DNA of 64,000 nucleotides, from the NCBI GenBank assembly GCA_903927345.1, contig CAIYMO010000033.1:1-64000 (forward strand), read 5' to 3'. The position numbers were made by a program, and so were the translations under genes. The notes below the pieces were generated by a model. The model ran no database searches and was not told the origin of the DNA. It worked only from the letters and a program-made list of their open reading frames with translations. Shown here piece after piece: positions 16,182-23,791 of the stretch. Origin of the DNA: an uncultured Armatimonadota bacterium (lineage in GTDB: Bacteria; Armatimonadota; Fimbriimonadia; Fimbriimonadales; Fimbriimonadaceae). Position 1 is the first letter of the stretch. Every line of letters starts with the position of its first letter.

Positions 16182-17108
16182 TTACTTGATCACCGGCGGA
16201 CTCTGCCCCGGCTTAAGCGGCTTGCCATTCTTCTTCAGCTTGAGCTTCAAGTTCTTCGAAATCCGATCCCACTCAGCCTGATTCACAAAATTGGCGTGCG
16301 AATCCGCGTATCCCACAAGGCGCATTCCATCGGGCCAAGGCTGCTCGTCAAAGACCATCGGCGTCTCCGCAGGATTCTCGACGTCAACAATATTCGCCCC
16401 TGCCAGGCTCATGTTAAACAACAGCCGACCACCATTCGGGTTCAAGCTCTTGATCAACTCGTTATTCTTCAAATATGGCATCACGAGCTCAAACATCTGA
16501 GCCGTACTCTGCCCATAAGGAATCACGTCGTCAAAATCGGAGAGCAGAATAAACATCCCGGTGCAGACCTGCTTCACGTTAGAAAGCGCCATCGTCTTCT
16601 TCGACGCCTGCTGAGCCGGGCTTAACACCTTCGGAGCCGGCGCCGTAATCGCTGTCACCAACGCCTCGGGCGAAAGATCAGGGCGCACGGTAAAGGCCAC
16701 CATCGAATCCCTCCGAATGTATTGCAATCGGAAAACAAGCATCTCCGAAGACATCGGCTGGTACGGCTCGAACATGTTATACGAAAGCCGATAACCCTTG
16801 ACCATCGGCGCCGCCCCCATCTTTAGCTCGTCCGGATCAACCCAAACGGTCTGCCCCATTTCCCGAAGCAAATTGACGTTAATGGACGACGAATCGGTAT
16901 TCGTCTGTGCTGCCGAGACCATCGAAAATGATATCGAAAGCAAACTCCCCACCCCATCGCCAACAAGCTGAGGCTGGATCGCGACCAATGTCTTCGGCAA
17001 ACTCGAAAGCGTATGGCTCGCCGGAAGCCCACTCCCCAGCGGATCAAGCTCTTGAGCGTTCGCCGCTACCGAGGCGACAAAAAGTAAAACGGCGGAAAGG
17101 AGTTTCAC
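16182..17108 (-). CDS. Exported protein with pseudopilin-like C-terminal domain
   Basis: A 308-residue protein with a normal cleavable signal peptide (MKLLSAVLLFVASVAANAQE). The C-terminal 140 residues read like the globular part of the prepilin-type/DUF1559 proteins abundant in Armatimonadota and Planctomycetes: 'SNVKQVCTGMFILLSDFDDV', then 'LVMPYLKNNELIKSLNPNGG', 'PAETPMVFDE' and 'RLVGYADSHANFVNQAEW', corresponding to the usual 'CLSNLKQ... DYDE..P', 'PYvKN', 'PaeTi.f.D' and 'aFaDGHv' blocks. The type IV prepilin leader and N-terminal helix are missing. The similarity is by eye. Function unknown. Starts at GTG 17108. Confidence 0.6.
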   Translation of the reverse strand: MKLLSAVLLFVASVAANAQELDPLGSGLPASHTLSSLPKTLVAIQPQLVGDGVGSLLSISFSMVSAAQTNTDSSSINVNLLREMGQTVWVDPDELKMGAAPMVKGYRLSYNMFEPYQPMSSEMLVFRLQYIRRDSMVAFTVRPDLSPEALVTAITAPAPKVLSPAQQASKKTMALSNVKQVCTGMFILLSDFDDVIPYGQSTAQMFELVMPYLKNNELIKSLNPNGGRLLFNMSLAGANIVDVENPAETPMVFDEQPWPDGMRLVGYADSHANFVNQAEWDRISKNLKLKLKKNGKPLKPGQSPPVIK

Positions 17109-17142
17109 AAATCAGAGGACGCTTTCAAACTGGCAAAAAGTT

Positions 17143-17664
17143 CTAGGAGAGTTTGATACTTCCGCGAACGACCACACCCTCATCCGTATGCTCAACACCT
17201 TCAAAGGTCACCGGAACCGGAAACATCGACGCCTCCACAATCGGGTTCATCTTCTCGATTTGCGTCGCCACCAAATTCTTCAGCCCCGCCCCCATCGCCG
17301 CCGCCGAAATCAGCTTGATCGAAAGCTCAGAAGGCGAAGTCAACTCAAGAACCGCATGAGCCGTCACCGGAATCGGCACAATGACCTGCTTCTTCCCCTC
17401 AATATGCACCCCATCCGGAGCCACCGTAACCGAAATCTCGTACAAATCGGCCGGCTTCAGGTTCTCGAGAAACACCTCAATCGACTTCGCCCGAACCGTC
17501 GCCCGAAAGCTGCCCGACCCCGTCGATTTCTCCAATTCCGAAGGATCAACCCGCCAAGATTCACCCTCAAAGACCACCTCATCAATCAGCAGCCCAACCG
17601 GCGTCATCAGCCACTCAATCGTCGACGAAATCTTGCCAATCTGAATCGACGAATCGTTGCTCAC
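17143..17664 (-). CDS. DUF2993 (LmeA-like) protein
   Basis: A 173-residue protein without signal peptide, consisting of alternating beta strands with a pattern typical of DUF2993: 'IDEVVFEGESWRV', 'ATVRAKSIEVFLENLKPADLYEISVTVAPDGVHIEGKK', and the C-terminal 'EASMFPVPVTFEGVEHTDEGVVVRGSI'. Members such as mycobacterial LmeA are lipid-binding, tubular-lipid-binding-like folds. Here it lies on the same strand between the pseudopilin-like gene and the ankyrin gene with 9-34-base gaps, suggesting one transcript. Assignment to the family is by overall pattern. Confidence 0.55.
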   Translation of the reverse strand: MSNDSSIQIGKISSTIEWLMTPVGLLIDEVVFEGESWRVDPSELEKSTGSGSFRATVRAKSIEVFLENLKPADLYEISVTVAPDGVHIEGKKQVIVPIPVTAHAVLELTSPSELSIKLISAAAMGAGLKNLVATQIEKMNPIVEASMFPVPVTFEGVEHTDEGVVVRGSIKLS

Positions 17665-17673
17665 ATAAAGAAT

Positions 17674-18465
17674 CTACCGCTTCGCAACTAAGACCGGCAT
17701 CAAATCATGCACGGACAGCGAAACGGCAACTCCGCCCTCCACGGTAAACCGGATCCGTGCATGAGGCGCCCCCGTCGGTGCAAACCCATGTTCTTCCACC
17801 CGATTCAACATCCGATTAACCCCCGTCGGCCGCTGAATCTGCAACGCCTTACTCTTACTCAGGGCCACCACAAAGTGGTCATTAACCCCCTCCCCAAAGG
17901 TGTACTTCCCAACGTAAGTCTCCTTCTCCGAATCGGTCAGCGGCAGCGCCGGGGCCGCAGTCCCAGCATCACCCAACTCAGTCAAGTAAGCCAAAACCGC
18001 CGCAGCCTTTTCCCCGCCAAACCGAGCATGAGCGAGCAAAGTAATCCCATGTGGCCCCAAGTTTTTCTGAATCCCCGGATTCTGTTTAACCAACATCTGC
18101 ACCGCATCCAAGTTGCCCAACATCGCGAACGCAAAAATATCCGGCTGAGCGCCATGGTCGATCAAAACCCGAGCAATCTCCGCCTGACCCGTATGCGCAG
18201 CTGCCCCCAGAGGCGTCTCCCAGTCCCCAAATCCCCAGTCCCAAGCCGATTTCGCCAAGGCCGGTGTGTCCTTCAACATCGCTCGAACACGATCAATGCT
18301 CCCGTGAGACATCGAGACAATCTCCTTCACCGCATCAGGGTGATGACTCGGATACAAGGGGTGAACCGAACTCGCCTGCGTCCGCTCTCCCAAAGCAGCA
18401 GAGGGAAGGAGAAAGGCCGAAGGCACCAACCCGATCAACCCGCGACGCGACAAACCAGTTTTCAT
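17674..18465 (-). CDS. Exported ankyrin-repeat protein
   Basis: A 263-residue protein. The N-terminus 'TGLSRRGLIGLVPSAFLL' has a twin-arginine-like motif ahead of the hydrophobic core, so Tat export is likely. Residues about 45-150 form ankyrin repeats ('GDWETPLGAAAHTGQAEIARVL' and 'IDHGAQPDIFAFAMLGNLDAVQML'), and the rest is a beta-rich domain ('KETYVGKYTFGEGVNDHFVV') similar to small beta-barrel tails found in serine-hydrolase and ankyrin proteins. Partner and function unknown. Divergent from the GHL10 gene, with 47 bases between start codons. Confidence 0.7.
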   Translation of the reverse strand: MKTGLSRRGLIGLVPSAFLLPSAALGERTQASSVHPLYPSHHPDAVKEIVSMSHGSIDRVRAMLKDTPALAKSAWDWGFGDWETPLGAAAHTGQAEIARVLIDHGAQPDIFAFAMLGNLDAVQMLVKQNPGIQKNLGPHGITLLAHARFGGEKAAAVLAYLTELGDAGTAAPALPLTDSEKETYVGKYTFGEGVNDHFVVALSKSKALQIQRPTGVNRMLNRVEEHGFAPTGAPHARIRFTVEGGVAVSLSVHDLMPVLVAKR

Positions 18466-18500
18466 TTCAGCACGTTACCTCGCACACAAAGCGATTGACG

Positions 18501-18506
18501 TAGACT
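18501..18506 (+). promoter_or_regulatory. -10 box, leaderless-type, of the GHL10 gene
   Basis: TAGACT ends six bases before ATG 18513. The bases between are AGGGGG, too close to the ATG to act as a standard Shine-Dalgarno site. Confidence 0.35.
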
Positions 18507-18512
18507 AGGGGG

Positions 18513-19931
18513 ATGCTCTCCGCGCTGATCGCCCTTGCAACGATGCAAAACGACCTTCCAGCCATCCCCCGCGAGTTCCGTGCCGCATGGATCGCCACCG
18601 TCGACAACATCGACTGGCCCACCAAACGCGACGACACCGTCGAAAACCAACGCAACGAACTCAAAGGCATCGTCGCAAGGGCAAAACAGCTTCACCTCAA
18701 CGCCCTCATCTTCCAGGTCCGCCCCTCCGCCGACGCCCTCTACAAAAGCAAGCTCGAACCCTGGAGCGAATACCTAACCGGCCAACAGGGCCGCGCCCCA
18801 AGCCCCGTTTGGGACCCCCTCGAATTCATGGTCACCGAATGCCACAAAAACGGCATCGAGCTGCACTGCTGGTTCAACCCCTACCGCGCCTTCCACCCAT
18901 CCCAAAAGAACGGTTTCGCCAACAACCACCTCAGCAAAACCAACCCCGCAATCGTCAAGCAATACGGAAAATTCCTCTGGATGGATCCAGGCGAACCCGC
19001 CGTCCAAAAGCGCTCCCTCGACGTCATGATCGACGTCGTCAAGCGCTACGACATCGACGGCGTCCACATCGACGACTACTTCTACCCCTATCCAATCCTC
19101 GACGAAAACAAAAAGAAGGTCGATTTCCCCGACGCCCCTAGCTACGCCAAGTACGGCAAGGGCCTCAACAAAGATGACTGGCGACGCAAAAACGTCGACG
19201 ACTTCATCGAAAAGCTCTACAAAGAAATCAAGCGCCAAAAGTGCCACGTCAAGTTCGGAATCTCCCCCTTCGGCATCTACCGCCCCGGTGTCCCCGAAGG
19301 CATCAAAGCCGGAGTCGACCAATACGCCGAGCTCTACGCCGACGCCGAAAAGTGGCTCAAAAAAGGCTGGTGCGACTACTTCACGCCCCAACTCTACTGG
19401 CCAATCAAGCAAACCCCACAGTCCTACCCCGTCCTTCTCGACTACTGGATCAAGGTGAACAACCAAAATCGCCACATCTGGCCCGGACTCTACACCAGCC
19501 GAACCAACCCCGATGATGGCGGCTGGAAAGCCCAAGAAGTCGGCGACCAAATCCGCCTCTCGCGCGAAAAGCAGGCCACCGCCGGAAACGTCCACTTCAG
19601 CATGAAAGCCCTCATGAAGAACTGGGGACTCCTCAGCACCGGACTCCAACGCGGCCTCTACAAAGACGACGCCTTCGTCCCCGAATCCCCCTGGCTCTCC
19701 CCACGGAAACCAAAATCGCCCGAAATCATCATCGAAAACGGCACCGTCACCCTCAACTGCCGAGGCGACGAAGAAACCACCGCCGTCTCGCTAAAAAGCA
19801 AAGAAGGCACCTGGTCCCCCTGGATCCACGCCGAAGACGGAGTCCCCCTCAAGGACGCCACCCAAGTCGCCGCCATCAGCTTCACCCGCGCCGGAATCGC
19901 CAGCGACCCCACAATCCAAACTGTAAAGTAG
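18513..19931 (+). CDS. GHL10-family (DUF187/YngK-like) putative glycosyl hydrolase
   Basis: A 472-residue TIM-barrel protein of Pfam GHL10. The family opening is clear: 'REFRAAWIATVDNIDWPTK', then 'ALIFQVRPSADALYKSKLEPWSEYLTG', 'ELHCWFNPYRAF', 'GVHIDDYFYPYP' (probable catalytic acid region) and 'WCDYFTPQLYWPI'. A C-terminal fibronectin-like segment follows (about 385-472). Related proteins act on peptidoglycan-like or other bacterial glycans. The N-terminus has only a weak hydrophobic stretch, so export is uncertain. The sense strand is strikingly C-rich at third codon positions. The gene is followed at once by the first REP-type palindrome. Confidence 0.88.
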   Translation: MLSALIALATMQNDLPAIPREFRAAWIATVDNIDWPTKRDDTVENQRNELKGIVARAKQLHLNALIFQVRPSADALYKSKLEPWSEYLTGQQGRAPSPVWDPLEFMVTECHKNGIELHCWFNPYRAFHPSQKNGFANNHLSKTNPAIVKQYGKFLWMDPGEPAVQKRSLDVMIDVVKRYDIDGVHIDDYFYPYPILDENKKKVDFPDAPSYAKYGKGLNKDDWRRKNVDDFIEKLYKEIKRQKCHVKFGISPFGIYRPGVPEGIKAGVDQYAELYADAEKWLKKGWCDYFTPQLYWPIKQTPQSYPVLLDYWIKVNNQNRHIWPGLYTSRTNPDDGGWKAQEVGDQIRLSREKQATAGNVHFSMKALMKNWGLLSTGLQRGLYKDDAFVPESPWLSPRKPKSPEIIIENGTVTLNCRGDEETTAVSLKSKEGTWSPWIHAEDGVPLKDATQVAAISFTRAGIASDPTIQTVK

Positions 19932-19942
19932 CAGTTACTGGT

Positions 19943-19967
19943 GCCTCCACAGTCGCACTGTGGAGGC
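19943..19967. repeat. REP-type palindrome 1
   Basis: Arms GCCTCCACAGT and ACTGTGGAGGC (11 bp, perfect) around the loop CGC. It starts 12 bases after the GHL10 stop and is followed by a degenerate copy of the 5' end of the RAYT gene. Confidence 0.9.
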
Positions 19968-20026
19968 TAATTTTCCGGCAACCTCCATCCCCGAGCCGCG
20001 CTACTGCCACGATCGGAACCCCAAGA
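19968..20026 (+). pseudogene. Decayed duplicate of the RAYT gene 5' end
   Basis: The 59 bases after palindrome 1 align without gaps to those after palindrome 2, including the first 13 codons of the transposase. Here they would read IPEPRYCHDRNPK instead of MPEPRYRHYRNPK, with ATC in place of the start codon. After that the sequences diverge. This is a remnant of a tandem copy of the element's left end. Confidence 0.75.
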
Positions 20027-20044
20027 GAAAAGCTAATCACTGAT

Positions 20045-20069
20045 GCCTCCACAGTCGCACTGTGGAGGC
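20045..20069. repeat. REP-type palindrome 2
   Basis: Identical to palindrome 1 (11-bp arms, loop CGC, same orientation), 102 bases downstream of it and 19 bases before the transposase start codon. Confidence 0.9.
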
Positions 20070-20088
20070 TAAACTGACGCCAATCTCC

Positions 20089-20646
20089 ATGCCCGAGCCG
20101 CGTTACCGCCACTATCGGAACCCCAAGGGTGAAGCACGTACGTGCTTCGTCACCTCAACCTGTCTCGATTTCGCACACCTATTCGCGCGACCGGAACTCA
20201 AATCCGAGATGACCAAGAGCCTTCTCAGCGATTGCCATTACTACAATGCTCGTCTCCACGCCTTCGTCGTGATGTCCCATCACATCCATCTGCTTGTAAC
20301 CCCCAGCGAATCAAGCACAATTTCTCAGCTAATCCAGAAAGTCAAACGTAACTCGGCGAAGCTGATCAGTCCAATGCTCAATGCCGACGAGAGCAAACAA
20401 CTACAAGCCCAGAGTGGACTCAATCAGCGCAGCTTCTGGATGCGGTCCTTCCGAGCCGTAACTGTCGAGACAGAGGAGATATTCTTTCAAAAGGTGAACT
20501 ACATCCACCAAAACCCCGTGCGAGTCAACTTAGTTGAGGAGCCAGCTGACTACTCGTGGAGCTCTGCAAGGCTGTACCAAGCCGAGCTGCAAGACGGATT
20601 TTTCGGTCTAGATATGCTCCGAGCCCTCGACTTATTCCGGCCCTGA
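20089..20646 (+). CDS. REP-associated tyrosine transposase (RAYT, Y1_Tnp)
   Basis: A 185-residue HUH endonuclease of the IS200/IS605-like Y1 transposase fold. The HUH motif is 'SHHIHLLVTP' (H65-I66-H67), and the probable catalytic Tyr is Y138 in 'VNYIHQNPVRVNLVEEP', followed by the family ending 'YSWSSARLY'. ATG 20089 is chosen because the open frame upstream runs through palindrome 2. RAYTs bind and nick palindromic REP elements; here the gene is flanked by two palindromes on the left and two on the right, so enzyme and substrate occur together. It appears intact. Confidence 0.9.
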   Translation: MPEPRYRHYRNPKGEARTCFVTSTCLDFAHLFARPELKSEMTKSLLSDCHYYNARLHAFVVMSHHIHLLVTPSESSTISQLIQKVKRNSAKLISPMLNADESKQLQAQSGLNQRSFWMRSFRAVTVETEEIFFQKVNYIHQNPVRVNLVEEPADYSWSSARLYQAELQDGFFGLDMLRALDLFRP

Positions 20647-20652
20647 TCCTTA

Positions 20653-20677
20653 GCCTCCACAGTGCGACTGTGGAGGC
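20653..20677. repeat. REP-type palindrome 3, inverted
   Basis: The same 11-bp arms as palindromes 1 and 2, but the three-base loop is GCG, so the element is in the opposite orientation. It starts six bases after the transposase stop codon. Left and right ends of the RAYT gene are therefore in inverted orientation. Confidence 0.9.
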
Positions 20678-20859
20678 ATAAATGGACCTGCGAAGCTATC
20701 TGAGTAGTTCTGGAACGCAAACTCTCCAAAATGCTCCAGAATAAACTCAACAACGCTCTTGAATTGCCTCCCCCTGGTAGATTGAGCGTCCGAATCGAGT
20801 TCTCTGTTTTTTGGCCATCTCGGGGTTGTGTAACGACTTAAGAGACACCTGCTTTTCAT

Positions 20860-20884
20860 GCCTCCAAAGTCGCACTGTGGAGGC
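20860..20884. repeat. REP-type palindrome 4, one mismatch
   Basis: Arms GCCTCCAAAGT and ACTGTGGAGGC around the loop CGC; one base differs from palindromes 1-3. Orientation as in palindromes 1 and 2, 182 bases beyond palindrome 3. Confidence 0.85.
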
Positions 20885-21242
20885 TTAACCACGACCGGCC
20901 TCCACGCCAAGAACCTTCGAAACCCCCACCGAAAACTGGCACTAGTTGACCGAACTGGTTGACAAAAACCCACCAAACGCACCCATAAGTGCATGCAAGA
21001 ATTCCTCGACTGGCTCTCACCCATCTGGAAACCCCACCCCGGACCACTCGCCTTCCCCCAGGTCCACGCCAAACCCAGAGAAGTTTCCCTCAACGAGAGG
21101 GCTTGCCGTGGTCCCGCATGCCGTCGAGATAATTTGAGAACCGCTGAACCGAAACTGCCCCATCTGCCCGACACACGCCACTCGCAAAAAGCGCCCATTC
21201 GCGCCAACTTTTGACAAAGCAATCGCCGTCGTCGAACCTAAT

Positions 21243-21287
21243 GCGCCCACTTTTACCGTGCCACGCACGCGTCACTAAAGTGGGCGC
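21243..21287. terminator. Hairpin downstream of comM
   Basis: GCGCCCACTTT (21243-21253) and AAAGTGGGCGC (21277-21287) form a perfect 11-bp stem with a 23-base loop, 15 bases past the comM stop on the minus strand. No U-rich tail, so termination is only possible. Confidence 0.45.
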
Positions 21288-21302
21288 GAAGCAAAAGCCT
21301 CG

Positions 21303-22817
21303 TCACCCCCGCTCGCGATACTGCACCGCTTCCGCCAAGTGCGCCTTCTTCACCTGCTCCGACCCGTCCAAATCCGCAATCGTCCGACCCACCCGCAAAA
21401 TCCGGTCAAACACCCGACCCGAGATATTCATCCGCGCCGCAACCGCGCGCATGAACTGGTCGCACTCTTCGTCCAAAACCACCATCTCCCGAATCTCGCG
21501 AGGCGTCATCTTCGCATTCACCCTCGCCCCGCCAAGCCGCGCCGCCTGTCGGTCCCGCGCCGCCACAACCCGCGCGCGAATCTCCGAAGACCCCTCGCCC
21601 GGCTCTTTATCCATCAGCTCATCCGGCTTCAACCGAGGAACCTCAAGGTGAATATCAATCCGGTCCATCAACGGCCCACTAATCTTGCTCGCATACTTGC
21701 TACAAGACGCCGGATTCGAAACGCACTTCTGCTCCGGCAACCCCTTAAACCCGCAAGGACAAGGGTTCATCGCCCCGATCAAAATGCACTCAGCAGGGAA
21801 GGTGAGAGTGTTGCTCACTCGAGCAACCGTAATCACCCCGTCTTCCAACGGCTGCCGCAAAGCCTCCAAAACCGACCGATCAAACTCCGGCATCTCGTCC
21901 ATCAGCAGCACTCCAAAGTGCCCCAACGAAATTTCCCCCGGCTTCGGATTCTTCCCCCCGCCAACAATCGCCGCATGCGAAGCCGAATGGTGCGGCGACC
22001 GAAACGGCCGTTCCCAAACCAGCCCTTCTCGAGCGCCTTTCTGCCCCGCCGAAGAGTGAATCCGAGTCACGGCAATCGCCTCCTCCAACTTCAACGGAGG
22101 CAAGATCGTCGGCAACCGCCGCGCCAACATCGTCTTCCCAGATCCCGGCGGTCCAACCATCAAAACGTTATGCCCGCCCGCCGCCGCGATTTCCAAAGCT
22201 CGAATGGCATGCTTCTGCCCCTTCACGTCGCTGTAATCAACTTCGTACTGCGGCAAACGAACATCTTCGCCGTCATCAAAAACCACCGGCTGAATCAACG
22301 GCGAACCGTTGAGCAATTCGACCGCCTCGAGCAAGTTCCGAACACCGTAAACCTCAACGCCCACCGCCACCGCCGCCTCGCGAGCATTGTGCAACGGCAT
22401 AATCAACCGCTTAAACCCCTGCTCAAGCGCCATCAAAGCAACCGAAACCGCGCCGTCCACCGGACGCATCTGCCCGTCCAGTCCCATCTCGCCGATGATC
22501 AAAGTCGAATCAAGCTCCGAAGCCGGAAGAACTCCATTCGCCGCCAGCACCGCGCAAGCAATGGGAAGGTCAAGAAACGGCCCCTCTTTCCGCACATCTC
22601 CCGGCGCCAAGTTACACAAAACACGCTTCTTCGGGAAGTCGAGCTGTGAGTTCCGAATCGCCGTCCGAACCCGCTCCTTACTCTCGGCAACCGCCTGGTC
22701 CGGCAACCCAACCAAGGCAAACATCGAACCCTCCTGAGCTGGTTGAAGGTCCACCTCAATCACGATAGGCAAGGCTTCAATACCGTTCAACGTAGCGGAA
22801 TGAGCTTTAGAAATCAT
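21303..22817 (-). CDS. comM: YifB/ComM family Mg-chelatase-like AAA+ ATPase
   Basis: A 504-residue protein of the ComM family, a hexameric helicase that drives branch migration during integration of transforming DNA. N-terminal ChlI domain (about 20-140): 'MFALVGLPDQAVAESKERVRTA' and 'PGDVRKEGPFLDLPIA'. The ATPase domain has Walker A GPPGSGKT at 222-229, 'RPFRSPHHSASHAAIVGGG', Walker B 'GVLLMDEMPEF', and a zinc-finger-like 'CPCGF ... QKCVSNPASCSKYASKISGP'. The C-terminal domain ends 'LDGSEQVKKAHLAEAVQYR'. Normal length. Other transformation genes are not in the window. Confidence 0.95.
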   Translation of the reverse strand: MISKAHSATLNGIEALPIVIEVDLQPAQEGSMFALVGLPDQAVAESKERVRTAIRNSQLDFPKKRVLCNLAPGDVRKEGPFLDLPIACAVLAANGVLPASELDSTLIIGEMGLDGQMRPVDGAVSVALMALEQGFKRLIMPLHNAREAAVAVGVEVYGVRNLLEAVELLNGSPLIQPVVFDDGEDVRLPQYEVDYSDVKGQKHAIRALEIAAAGGHNVLMVGPPGSGKTMLARRLPTILPPLKLEEAIAVTRIHSSAGQKGAREGLVWERPFRSPHHSASHAAIVGGGKNPKPGEISLGHFGVLLMDEMPEFDRSVLEALRQPLEDGVITVARVSNTLTFPAECILIGAMNPCPCGFKGLPEQKCVSNPASCSKYASKISGPLMDRIDIHLEVPRLKPDELMDKEPGEGSSEIRARVVAARDRQAARLGGARVNAKMTPREIREMVVLDEECDQFMRAVAARMNISGRVFDRILRVGRTIADLDGSEQVKKAHLAEAVQYRERG

Positions 22818-22874
22818 GGTGAGCAGCGCCGAATGACGTGCAAAGAATTTACTCTAATGCCTGCCAAGAAGCGA

Positions 22875-23513
22875 TCAGCGTCCGCCGACTTTTTTGGGCG
22901 GTACGAATTTCAACTCCAGGTCACAAGAGACCGGCTCCGTTCCCCCCGGCATCCGGGTCTTCAAAAACGTAATCCGGATCAACTCCGGAAAGGGAAGCTT
23001 ATTGTTCCAAAGCGCAAACCCCGTCACCTTCGGAAGGTCCTTTTCCCGGTAGCTGATCTGGTCAATCCGAACGTTGTTCTGGAAGGTCCGAACGATTCCC
23101 ACCGCCCCTTTAGCAAGCCAGTCCGTCTCGTCGCTAAACTCCGAAACCCAGTCGCCCGAGTTAACGTCTCGCTCTCGAAGAGAACGCAAAATCCGCTGAT
23201 AAACTCCCTCAACCTGACCCCGCTCCGGCGGTGAATAGGCAACCGCACCGGTAGGGAGGAGCGTCCACTTTCGCTCTGCAGGAACCGCTTTGCCGTCGGT
23301 CGGAATGCGTTGACCATCGGCAATCGTCGCCGTCAGCTTCTGAACAAACGACAGCTGAATCGCCTTGCTGTCCACTTTGTCCACCCGAATTCGCAGCGAC
23401 TCCTCATTAGTCAAATCCGTATCCGAATTCTCATAGCGAGTGCTGAGAACGTAATCCCAAGTGTTTCCTTCTTTTAAGTCAGGAAACAGGAGCAAAGCGG
23501 CAATCAAAATCAT
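22875..23513 (-). CDS. Exported protein of unknown function
   Basis: A 212-residue protein with a very short signal-like N-terminus (MILIAALLLFPDLKEGNTW). The rest is beta-rich: 'TWDYVLSTRYENSDTDLTNE', 'RIRVDKVDSKAIQLSFVQKL', 'KWTLLPTGAVAYSPP', 'SCDLELKFVPPKKVGG'. It starts inside the stop codon of the FtsB-like gene (ATGA overlap) and so is the last gene of a pyk-FtsB-like-this gene transcript. No family recognised. Confidence 0.6.
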   Translation of the reverse strand: MILIAALLLFPDLKEGNTWDYVLSTRYENSDTDLTNEESLRIRVDKVDSKAIQLSFVQKLTATIADGQRIPTDGKAVPAERKWTLLPTGAVAYSPPERGQVEGVYQRILRSLRERDVNSGDWVSEFSDETDWLAKGAVGIVRTFQNNVRIDQISYREKDLPKVTGFALWNNKLPFPELIRITFLKTRMPGGTEPVSCDLELKFVPPKKVGGR

Positions 23514-23791
23514 TTCAGCGGAGTTTCTCCAGGTGGAACCCAGCCCATTCGTCGAGCTTTTTCTTCCATCTCCACAGGATTAGTCGCTTCACGACTCGCT
23601 TCGGATTCCTTTAATTCGGCGTCTTTCAAAGATTTAATCTCTTTCCGCATCGCACTGGCCCTCTGCTTATGGTCGCCGTACATCAACCAAGGTCCCCGAG
23701 CTGCGAACAATCCGGCCGCAACCGCCAGAATAATCACGATCGGCAGGAACAGCCCCTTCTTCTTTTTGGCTCTGGGTCTCCTCCGACTCAC
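23510..23791 (-). CDS. FtsB/DivIC-like small bitopic membrane protein
   Basis: A 93-residue protein: a basic cytoplasmic start (MSRRRPRAKKKK), one membrane segment (about 14-32), a short coiled coil ('RASAMRKEIKSLKDAELKES') and then 'NPVEMEEKARRMGWVPPGE'. Basic tail, single membrane segment, coiled coil, and a 'dp..iE..AR..lg.v.pgE' tail is the arrangement of FtsB/DivIC/FtsL septum proteins, though the coiled coil is short and no FtsQ or FtsI is nearby. GTG start overlaps the pyk stop codon (GTGA), so it is translationally coupled to pyruvate kinase. In many bacteria the ftsB neighbour is enolase, another glycolytic gene. Confidence 0.55.
   Translation of the reverse strand: MSRRRPRAKKKKGLFLPIVIILAVAAGLFAARGPWLMYGDHKQRASAMRKEIKSLKDAELKESEASREATNPVEMEEKARRMGWVPPGETPLK

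Larger units (their letters stand above)
20678..21302. other. Intergenic region with no convincing gene
   Basis: About 625 bases between the RAYT locus and comM. It holds palindrome 4 and the hairpin near comM. A minus-strand frame covers most of it (to 21222), but it runs through both right-hand palindromes and has no recognisable domain. The stretch around 20700-20850 could be a degraded gene. Nothing else supported. Confidence 0.6.

Noticed and set aside
20650-21222. A 190-codon minus-strand frame right of the RAYT gene
   Set aside because: It reads through two REP palindromes and shows no family; at most a degraded gene remains inside it.
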